A stretch of 64,000 nucleotides of DNA, from the NCBI GenBank assembly GCA_030704615.1, contig CM060734.1, forward strand, positions 22,446,001 through 22,510,000, in the 5' to 3' direction. The translations under genes and the position numbers were made by a program. The notes under the pieces were generated by a model. The model had not been told where the DNA came from, ran no database searches, and worked only from the letters and a program-made list of their open reading frames with translations. The stretch is from Takakia lepidozioides (Eukaryota; Streptophyta; Takakiopsida; Takakiales; Takakiaceae). This document shows, piece after piece, positions 55,336 through 64,000 of this stretch. Positions within the stretch are counted from its first letter, which is position 1. Each line of letters begins with the position of its first letter.

Positions 55336-55347
55336 GCTCTGATACCA
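55336..55347 (-). other. Primer-binding site for initiator Met-tRNA
   Basis: The minus strand reads TGGTATCAGAGC, the classic 12-base match to the 3' end of plant tRNA-iMet used by LTR retrotransposons. It lies ~190 bp upstream of the gag fragment, so it belongs to the same element. The 5' LTR should lie to the right of 55350, but I could not delimit it. Confidence 0.85.
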
Positions 55348-55350
55348 AAA

Positions 55351-57593
55351 GAAAGGGGCATAAATCCCCTTCTAGTTAACTCCTAAATTGTTCCTTACCC
55401 AAATATACACTTACTGCCCTATGACTCACACCACAGATAATTACTTCTACTCTATTCATGACCAAAGATTGGGTACCCTCATCCACGCCGCAGCGGAAGA
55501 GAAGACATGGACAGGGGTTGAGAAGTTTCTCTAATTTATAGCTTGGCTCATTTATAAACAGGGTATTGCATATGCCAGGGTTATGTTTCCTAAATGTTTC
55601 AACACTTACATTATCACAAAATCAGGTTAGCCAGAACCCATGAAGGGCAATCACTTGATAATACTGGCAGGCCAGTTCCATGAAGTACACCTCAAGTTTT
55701 GTGGTCACTGGTTCAACTACAACCAGCTCCGGGTTTTCCACACACATAACCTCACTTTGATTATCCACCATTCCTCTTTCAAGATCTCTTTTCCCCATCC
55801 CTTTGCATCAAGGATGTATGACACTTTCAACCCTCTCAATCCCTTCTTGCAGATACAAATGGGCTACCAATAATCACCCTCAAGTGATCTTCTCTGTTGC
55901 AGGCCTCAGCCCCTGCATGATTCTAAGTATATCATGCAATCAGCAGCCAACAGGTTTACTTCCACCTGATTCATTCTCTCTGAAAATGCTACTGCCTAAC
56001 CTAATTATATGCATGCTGCCCTCATTGTAAGTCATGGGCACTTCTTTTTTACTCCTCATTCACGTCCTCCCAAAACAGGAGACATCCTATGTTAAGAATT
56101 GACTTCCCAACTTCTTGCAACACTCCACATAACTTCCATCCTGCCTCACTTTCTCTCTACCACCAGGACTGGTATGAATTCCAGAAGTCTCCATTCCATT
56201 TTCCAAAGCCTTTTTTCCCCAAGGTCCTCTCTAGAAAAACATCCCTACTCCTAAATTGTCACCAGTAGAAGAAGAAGATTTTCATTGCACTTAGCTCTCT
56301 TATACCCCCTCCACTCAGGCGGTCGAGCTCCTTACTTGCTATGATTTATCCACATCCTCTGTCAGCCAGTCTTAATGCCTGCCGTGGCTGCCCTTGCTGG
56401 CGCATCCTCAGACAGGAGATATCAAGCCTTGGTTTATGATTCCGTCACCGCCCCACTTCTATCCTATCCTCTATCGAGCTATACATTACGCATCATCAAT
56501 ACCATGGCGGCACCGCAGCTCCTCCTGGCAGCATTAAGCTCAACTTCTACTGCTGCTGCTCTTTCCCCGCCGCACCCCAAACAGGATACATCAAGGCATG
56601 GCGCTTAGTTCTTCACCGCCCCCAACTATCCTATCCTCCAGCAAGCCAGGTCTCCTCAATTCATAACCCCTTCACGGCATTACTGGCAGTAGCACAGATT
56701 TCTATGCTGCCCCCCTCATCACTCCTTATCCTCTTACATAACTATTTCTAAATTGAGCTATGAGCTAAAATTAACAGTCAGCACACAGATCGTGTGCTCA
56801 GGTTGCCAGGCATGCCAGCTTTCTCCTCGCAGCTTCGCCATCGTTCTTCTTCATACTTCGCCTCCCCGTCATCCTAGGGCATCAACAAATGATGTATGCT
56901 TCTGCGAATGAAAAATACACAAGGTTCATTAGTCAAGAAAAAGTACTTAAACATTTTCACTAGACAGATAATGCCCCCCCATGCATTCATACTGCAATTT
57001 TAATGGAGTGTGGCAAACCCCCCACACATTCACACTACAATGCCAACACGGATAATGCCTAAGTCTACGACAGATCGCCACGGCCAAGTTCCTGCTGTAG
57101 GGGCTGCCTAGGGGCCGCCAGCAGTACGGGTAAGCCCCGACTGGTGACCCAACGGAAGAATCGTAGGGAGCAGCCGCGGCCCCACGCGTAGGCGCTGAGA
57201 AGGCGGGGCGCTGACCCTAAGCTCTATGTGCAAAAGGACGGCCTGCGTGGCCAGCACGCGGGGCAAAAAACAGCCGCATGCCAAATCTGATTCATTAACC
57301 ACTGTGTAAAGCTACGGCCCGCGGACCGTCGTGCTTGATATGTGTTTTTAGGGAGGAAGTAGGTTTTTCCAACCCCTTTGGCAATCTTGTCCGGGGATTG
57401 GGAACTATTTTTGCAGTGGGAGAAACCTTATGAAGGGGTCTGGTATGCACTCCCTTACGGGGTCAGTGCATACCACACTCACTCCATAAGGGACTGCCAT
57501 ACCATGGGCTGGTTGGTGGGTGCCCCCTCTCTCCCTCTGTCTCCCTCCCTCCTTGGAATTGGCCGGTTTTATCAGTGTTAATTTCCTATTTTT
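55351..57593. other. No gene recognised
   Basis: The left part may hold the 5' LTR of the gag element. Frames such as 56375-56608 (+) show no family similarity. Confidence 0.35.
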
Positions 57594-58148
57594 CCATCTA
57601 TATCGGATGGATTATGACAGGGTGGACACTAAATTACCTCTAAGCTGAGTCTATGATTTTTTCATTTATTGACTTTCACCCATACCGGATGAGTCACCAG
57701 AGAATGAGGAATTACCTCTATAGGGGTTGACACTGGCATCCTATATATAAAATTTTCCATCCATACCGGATGAAAATAACCAGGATATTAATTCGTTTAT
57801 TCCTCTTTTATGGCTTTTTTCCGTACTGGATGAGACATTTTTTGGGGATGTTGAATTACCTGTTAGGATGTGAAACCATTGCCTTGGATGTTATGTACTG
57901 TTTTTCCATCTTATTGATGAACCTTCTCCAACTGGATGAACTTATTGACTTTTTCATCTAAACCGGATGAAATATACAGCCTATGATGGCCCTGGACTGT
58001 TGATTAATTACCCTTAATTATGGCTAATTAAGGAGTGAAACCCTAACCCCTACCCTATAACCTACTTTTTAAACCTAGCTAACGGATGACATCCGTCGGG
58101 TTTCGAAAAAAGTGGTGTTGATTACTCATCCTGCACGGATGAAAAAAT
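57594..58148. repeat. Cluster of short palindromic CATCC-nnnn-GGATG motifs
   Basis: At least eight versions of TTTTCCATCCATACCGGATG occur at about 57594, 57677, 57753, 57815, 57925, 57950, 58081 and 58126. The inner CCGGATG is the most conserved part. Spacing is irregular (25 to 130 bp), so this is not a simple tandem repeat. Confidence 0.7.
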
Positions 58149-59407
58149 CGGGCATGGCCCTAGGGTGTCTCTCCCGCCGTCAGCAGCACTCCTCGTGCTT
58201 CTGAGCTCGCGGGATAAGAGTTATGGCATCTGCGTTTTGCTGCTACCCTGTCTGCTGCTTCGTGCCCATGCTGGACGAGCTCCTGGGGATGCGCAATGGC
58301 GGCGTTTTGTCTCTTCTCACTGGCGGGAGACAATGATGTGAATGCATTGTCTCTTTCCCTCCTCTGGCTTTTAATTCTTGCAGCGGCGCTTGTGTGGGGA
58401 AGTATCTCTCTCTCCCTTCTTAAACCTAGCAAGTGTGCTTGTATGCTTCACTTCTCCTTTGTTTTGCTGGTGGTGATGGCGCACAGTTCTCTTCCCCAAT
58501 CACTGAAGGTGCTTTTGGTGATTAGGGTTCCTTTTGTTTTATGTCTTTCTCTCTTGCTTTTGAGGTTCTTAGTTGACATCGATGACAAATGTAGGGGTCT
58601 GTGATTCACCCGGGGTTCCACAATCCTCACTAACCTGTTGGTTTTTGTGGGGGCTTGCGATGGGACCAGGTGAGGATCCCTACTTGCTTTGAATTCTCTT
58701 GAGCTTGCAGATAAAGATGTGGGCAAATGGAACCTATTCCGTATGGCGTCATGACTTGGCTGCTGCCTGCAGCCCCGAGCTTTGCTTGCTCCTGGTTTGG
58801 CATGCTAATGCTTACTTTTGCCTTATGTTTTGCTGCCTTTGATGGAGCACTTTCGACTTGGCAGGCTTGTCTCTTGAAGCCCAGCATCTGGACCTTACCT
58901 TGTCTTGAATCTTTGACAGCATTGCCTGTGGATTTTTAAACTAGGTATTGTTTTGGCCTTAAAGAGGAGTTATGGTTTATGGGTAAGGCATCAATGGTTG
59001 CTAGGTTCTAAGAAAGAGGAGGCCCTGTTTTTAAAGATGGCAGCCTGATAAGGCAATGACAGACCTCTTTCAGACCTGGATTTAGTGTGGAATGGAGCAT
59101 AGTGAGGTTTTATTTACAAAACCTGGCATAAACCTCCTGGAAAACAGTGTTGGTAAGCTCTACTGGACCTTTGCCAGAGATTATTTACCTTATCTTGCCA
59201 TCAGACCAGGCACCTGCAATATATGATTTATTTTTTGGCCAAGTGGGCTTGGTCTCGGGCACTCAAAGTGTTTGTGTGTCCATATCTTGAATCTATAATC
59301 TGGCAGGCCTTTCTTCCATGCCAAAATGCCTTACATGATGCATGTCTTGGGGCAATTATACATGGTGTAGAATGAAGCTGCAGTCTGTCTTGTCATGCCC
59401 AAGAGGG
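58149..59407. other. No gene recognised
   Basis: Frames at 58296-58604 (+) and 58160-58432 (-) are hydrophobic or low-complexity and match no family. Confidence 0.35.
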
Positions 59408-60150
59408 TCATTTGGTTACATGTTTGGAATCCATCAATTTGAGAAGCTCGTCCACTGCTGCATTAGAAACACCGCGAGTAGCATTTACGTTTAAGAGGAG
59501 CAAGCTGGCTGCCAGACGACTTGTTCGGCAGCCAGGATACAGATGGGTCTTCACCGCATATTCATACTCGGATACCACACGGGCATCTGTAGAGTCGCCA
59601 TCTCCCCCAGCTTGCCCGCTTTCTTCGTGGGCATTCACTTGTTGTTGTCCAACAGTGTCCGCAATTGAAAATGTCTCCCACAACATCCTCAGCATGTCCA
59701 TTTGCGAGTCTAATCCTTCCCCACCCACAAGCAAGCCAAACTTCCAACATTGTCGTCTTGTGGAGACTGCGGTCCATCCCCGTTCCCCTGCACAAGTCAC
59801 TTCCGCACGTGTCATAATACGTGTCATCCCCCATCTGCAATCAGCCAAAGCGGAATTCAAAAACTACGTTGAAGGATTTTGAGATAGAACCTAGAGGATA
59901 GAGGAGAGGCATTCTCACAGGGAGAAAGCGCAGGTTGGGATCTCGCAAATGAACCAGCAAATGAGTTGTAGCAGTGCTCAAAAACTGCATGTGCCCCACC
60001 ATGGCATTCATTGCACGGACACCATATTTGCCGCATATGCAGTCTCCTTGCATTTTGTTCTTCTTGTTGCCATAGAATTGCGTCTAACAGACGATCTGGG
60101 TCAGAAGCTTCTGCCATGGTCTGAATGACTTGACCTCCCCACAAACTTAC
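59408..60150 (-). pseudogene. CACTA (En/Spm) transposase N-terminal fragment
   Basis: Minus strand: RQIWCPCNECHGGAHAVFEH (about 60040-59985) fits the transposase-associated CPC..C...V..H domain. HLYPGCRTSRLAASLLLLNV and VSNAAVDELLKLM (59545-59430) fit the 'LYPGCxxxSRLxxxLxLxxxKxxxxWSxxxFxxLLxLL' stretch at the start of TNP2-type transposases. Frameshifts near 59960 and 59850 break it, and the catalytic domain is not in the fragment. Terminal repeats were not found. Confidence 0.7.
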
Positions 60151-60248
60151 TAATTGTTTACTGTCTACTGCTCCAACTGACTACTATGCGTGCGTGACAA
60201 TGTGAGTATGAGCCCTCACCCTGAGGTCTATTCTTTTTCTTTGTTCCA

Positions 60249-60458
60249 GTGTCTCCTTGTATGCATTTTCACCCCCTGGTGAAGCTCTATGAGGTGTCAT
60301 TCTGTGATCTGGGCGACATTTCCAGCGACGATATGAAAGAGACTGAGAGGAAGAGTGCATACGAGGCCGCGAGAGATGCACGAGTGAAGAGTAACCTGGA
60401 AACGCTGGCAATGCTAGACCTAACAAGCACGAAGGAAAGGTTCATGGTGCTGCATTGA
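60249..60458 (+). other. Short coding-like frame
   Basis: KSAYEAARDARVKSNLETLA resembles the 'R..R...N...L..LGL' stretch found in small plant transposon-associated proteins. It lies next to the CACTA fragment but on the other strand. The family is not certain. Confidence 0.3.
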
Positions 60459-61384
60459 AGTGAGCATATTTTGGCTTTCCGCAATACTTTAGTTTTTGCT
60501 GCTTCTTTTCAAATTTTAGATTTTGGTTCTGTGCAAAACAAGGATGCGACGTCGCTGGCATTGTGCAGCTTAGCACAATTATCCTGGAGGCCAAGTAGGA
60601 AAGAGAAGTTCGTGCATACTGGCCCTCCCCGCCAGGGGTTGCTATTTCATGAGCGGCATGAGCATGAGCGAAAAAAAAAAATGCATGAGCGGACAATTGT
60701 GTGTCCACGAAAATAGGGTTAGGAGGCACGGAAATAGGGTCATTTGAAGCTGGAATGTGGCACCACTGGACTCGTCATAGCAATGAAATGCAACATTTTA
60801 TTGCAAATTTTGTGGCAAGCCACATCTATACAAGTGTGTTCTAACTGTCATAGCCGGAATGGGCACTACTCTCCTACACCCTCCGAGGAACTTGCCCCAC
60901 CTTCCTCCTCATCCCCCTCATCCCCCCCATCCTCTGAGCTTTGAGATGCATCAGTTCCACTACAGGTGGACCCTCCTCTACTGAGAGTGGTCTATCCAAT
61001 CCTGCAGGAATATGAAAATGTCCCCTGACTTGGGGCGAGAAGTCCCACGGGGTGAGATGCTTGTTAGGGCAGTTGCTAGGATCCCGGCACGCCATCGCCG
61101 ACTATTGAAAAGGCTGCCAGGAAGCAGAGAGGGTGCGCAGGGAAGTGGGAGTGTGGGAGGAGAGGAAGTGAGAGGAGCTCGGAGCGAGGAAGTGCTGTTG
61201 CAGTCTCGGTTTGAAACGCGTGGGTGACAAAGCCAGTGTCTCCCTCTCCTCTTCCCCTCCCTTTCCCGTGCCCCCCTATTTCCCTCTTCCCTCTTCTTGT
61301 CTTTCTCCCTCTTCCTTTCCTCCTCCTTCCACCTCATTGCGGCCTCCTTTGAAGCCTCCCTCTTCTCCCAAGGTGATGAGGAAA

Positions 61385-61409
61385 CCCCCCCCCCCCCCCC
61401 CCCCCCCCC
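61385..61409. repeat. 25-bp poly(C) tract
   Basis: Twenty-five uninterrupted C on the plus strand within a pyrimidine-rich region (about 61240-61410). Confidence 0.9.
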
Positions 61410-61990
61410 TTATAAGCCCTCTTGGCTATAGGAGAAGGGGAAAAGACATTGGTGCTGGGGGTAAGCTCAAGTTGCCCATACTTGGCGCCAGATCTGAGAA
61501 TGCGCTTCCCCACGTAAGTGTCAAGGCCCTCCATCAGCCCGTGGGGTGGCATTCTAGCCTGAACATTGGATGCACCACCCTGAAGTGGAGGCTCATCCTC
61601 AACCTCGACCTTCAAGGGCGTGGAGGCCTCGACGGCCTTATGGCTCGGTCCTCTCACATAGCTGCCTATAGGGCTGGTGAGTTTGCTCTTAGGGTTTTAA
61701 GGGTTACATAGTTTAGTTTAGGATTTAGTTTCATAGGTCAGTTTAGGGTTAGTTATAATATAGTTTGGTTTTTAGGGTTTCATTGTTGCGGGGTGGGGAC
61801 ATATGGCTTTACGTTTGGAGGGTTTGTTTTCTCAAGGTTTTACTAGGGTTGGGAGTGTAACTCCACCGAGGTTACAGTGGATCACAGTACGGTTGGGAGT
61901 AACATAACTCCACTAGAGGGGGGGATACGATTAATTAGGTTTTTAGAGTCAAGATGCAATAATTCCTCTACCTCTCTCTTGTGCTAGGTC

Positions 61991-62248
61991 ATGCCGCGTG
62001 TTTATCGACGTGTCACGCCTGAGGATTCGCTGCCGGACGTACCGGCTGTGCCACAGCCACCTGCTGAGGGCGAGACATCACCTTCGCCTCGTCCACGAGT
62101 TAGGCGCCATTGCCATGTCCACCCTTTGCCCCCACGGCCACCACCCCGAGGTCGTAGGCCGCCGAGTCCAGAGGCACGAGCCCTGGGGAGACCCCGCCTC
62201 AACCGCCTCCCCAAGATTGACTGTTGGTGCAGTTGGTGTTGGGCATGA
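61991..62248 (+). other. Unidentified Pro/Arg-rich frame
   Basis: MPRVYRRVTPEDSLPDVPAV followed by a Pro/Arg-rich stretch, 85 codons. It looks like the start of a transposon or gag-type protein but has no diagnostic motif. Confidence 0.3.
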
Positions 62249-62289
62249 CTACCGGTTGGGAGCACCAGACCGATGATGCGGCGACCCCA

Positions 62290-63010
62290 TGTTGTGCATA
62301 AGAGGGAAAAAACAGGGTGAAATGTGTCGAAGAAGGTACCGTCATTCAGTGCCTGATTTTATCAATTGAGCCGCTGCTGCTGCGACTTCCAGTTCACCAT
62401 CTACCCATGCAGGTTTCTTATAACTATCCTTCCATAGGGAATCATAGGTAATCTGGAGCTTGAAATTCGGCCCTCTTGGATGAATCTGGACCCACACTCT
62501 ATCCCTGCTCCTTCAGCTATCCAGGCCTCTGCACAAATCATGCATACATCCTTGCCTTGCTGCTAGCAGCTGACAATGACAACCTAGAATTGTTTCAGCA
62601 AACACCCCAACCCTACTGACTTAGAGGCTGTAGTGTCCAAAGCCATGTCTATTTCCAGAAAATTATCTGATGAAAATGAAGTTAGGCAGAAAACTTCCCT
62701 GGACTTGTTTCTAGTCTGTGACATGGGGGAGGACATCTTGGATGACCTCAAGGGTCTTCCTACTCTCGGCACCTGACTGAAATTTAACTCAGGGTAGGAA
62801 TCCTTTGAATAGCAAACAAAAGCAAAGAGAAATGGAGAGTGCAATTGCACCCAACTCAACTAATCACGCTAGTTCCTATAGTCAATTGCATCTGCTACTC
62901 TCTGTAATCTGACAGGCATTCACCTTTTTGCCTCGGTTGTCCCACCATTTGTTGGGGTCAGAAGAGTATTCATCCCACAACTTCTCCTCATATCTATTAG
63001 CTATTTTTGG
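62290..63010 (-). pseudogene. PDF-motif exons (OSB-like), copy 2
   Basis: Minus strand: EEKLWDEYSSDPNKWWDNRG ends at AAAAG|GTGAATGC, an intron of ~490 bp ends GGGTCCAG, and the next exon reads IHPRGPNFKLQITYDSLWKD then SYKKPAWVDGELEVAA. Joined, this is the complete PDF motif of plant organellar single-stranded DNA-binding (OSB) proteins. The OB-fold domain expected before it was not found. Confidence 0.65.
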
Positions 63011-63159
63011 ATATTTTCTTGTTGTCACATTGGTAGTATCATGTCAAAGTCTCTCCAAACAAGATTCACTCAACTAGCTAACTTGCAGAATTCAACATGG
63101 AAATTTAGGGCAGATTCTGATAAGAAGGAAAAACAGGGTGAAATGTGTTGAAGATGGTG

Positions 63160-63610
63160 CCTTCATTAGCAGTGCCTGATTTTATCCATTGTGCTGCTGC
63201 TGCTGCGGCTTCCAGTTGACCATCTGTTTCTTGTAGCTATCCTCCACAGGGAATCATAGGTAATCTGGAGCTTAAAATTCGGGCCTCTTGGATGAATCTG
63301 GACCCACAATCTATCACTGCACTCCTTCAACTATCCATGCCTGTGTACAAATCGTGAATACATCCTCAGCCTTGCTACCGCTAGTAGCTGACACTGACGC
63401 CCTAACCCTACCTACAATAACATGTCAAAATCACTCCAAAACCACCAACGAGCTTCTCCTCATCTATGTTATCTGTTTTTGGATACTTTCCTACTGCCAC
63501 ATCGGCAGTAACTTGTCAAAGTCACTCCTAACCACCACAGATCCACCTAACGAGATAACTTACATAATTCAATATGCATCTCAGGGCCGAGTCTGACAAG
63601 AGGGTAAAAT
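63160..63610 (-). pseudogene. PDF-motif exons (OSB-like), copy 3, decayed
   Basis: Second-half exon (FKLQITYDSLW...) at 63290-63180 is preceded by the GGGTCCAG acceptor. The first half near 63450 keeps only DEEKL. It lies head to tail with copy 2, as expected for a protein with tandem PDF motifs. Confidence 0.55.
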
Positions 63611-64000
63611 AGGCAGAAATAGGTTGAAGAAGAAGGTGCCCTCACCACATTGTCAACCTTGACCTTGTGTCATGACCCATGGAGGATTTGACCAACCATC
63701 AACCCAATGAACCTCTTGTGTGTGCTGCTTGCGACTGTAGTTAGGTACTGTCGGATTGGTCTGTGATGGTACAGCTGAGCAGATATAGATTGAAACACGG
63801 CCTGCTAAGACCAAGCTGACTCTCCCAAGAACCTTGTAAACATCAGGAAGAATACCAAATCATGGTACTAACAGGAGCCAAGAGCCCACAGTTGCGGGAT
63901 AGACAAACTTCTTCACATTGTACATTAAGAAAAAGCCATACCTTGCGATTGCAGTTGTCGCACCATCATGAAGGATCTTTAAAAAAACTCATGCCAGCTC
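63611..64000. other. No gene recognised
   Basis: Short frames only. Confidence 0.4.

Noticed and set aside
61680-61810. TTAGGG/TTTAGGG-like stretch as interstitial telomere
   Set aside because: The units are scattered and irregular, without a tandem array.
1-64000. CRISPR array, tRNA, rRNA or bacterial operon
   Set aside because: No regularly spaced direct repeats of that type, no complete tRNA cloverleaf apart from SINE-derived boxes, and clear eukaryotic content.

Overview
The window looks like a gene-poor, transposon-dense stretch of a large plant nuclear genome, most likely a fern or other seed-free vascular plant. The evidence is plant-specific gene debris (PLS/DYW pentatricopeptide repeats, an organellar single-stranded-DNA-binding 'PDF' motif, a plant-type J-domain gene with introns) set among decayed Ty3/gypsy, LINE, SINE, CACTA and MITE elements. 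The species assignment is inference. Nothing is bacterial.

1-30.1 kb is dominated by one family of Ty3/gypsy LTR retrotransposons, present as at least five broken copies. Copy A (1-3.9 kb, +) has RT, RNase H, integrase, a PHD finger and LTRs. Copy B (5.36-7.46 kb, +) is leader plus gag, split by a 712-bp solo LTR of another family. Copy C (9.78-15.83 kb, +) runs from gag to integrase. Copy D (16.55-19.23 kb, +) is an older, deleted copy. Copy E (26.98-19.25 kb, -) is nearly full length. The family carries two unusual modules: a C5-cytosine DNA methyltransferase domain (DLFGG, PCQG, ENVP and RPRLWW motifs, in canonical order) between protease and reverse transcriptase, and a PHD zinc finger after the integrase, where chromoviruses carry a chromodomain. 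A mobile element with both a chromatin writer and a chromatin reader is the most interesting system here. All copies are damaged, but the N-terminal catalytic half of the methyltransferase in copy E is still open.

Between the retroelements are a 5'-truncated intronless copy of ribosomal protein uL22/RPL17 (8.1-8.6 kb) and two 328-bp LTR units (7.46 and 29.76 kb).

30.3-40 kb holds a minus-strand LINE with a 2A-like GDVHPNPGP motif upstream of an APE-type endonuclease, an unresolved minus-strand-biased block with a PPR fragment, a Harbinger-like MITE with TAA target duplications, an array of near-palindromes, and the 3' part of an L1-like LINE ending in poly(A). 40.2-42.3 kb holds three tRNA-derived SINEs; one is split by a second copy of the solo LTR found at 6 kb, and one has a 12-bp target-site duplication.

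43.4-47.3 kb is a rearranged minus-strand PPR-DYW pseudogene with a tandemly repeated DYW domain and PDF-motif exons wedged inside it. 49.4-51.6 kb contains the best ordinary gene candidate, a J-domain (Hsp40) protein in four recognisable exons on the plus strand. 53.5-55.4 kb is a gag fragment with an initiator-Met-tRNA primer-binding site. 57.6-58.15 kb carries scattered short palindromes. 59.4-60.2 kb is a CACTA transposase N-terminal fragment. 62.3-63.6 kb repeats the PDF-motif exons. Most remaining sequence shows no supportable gene.
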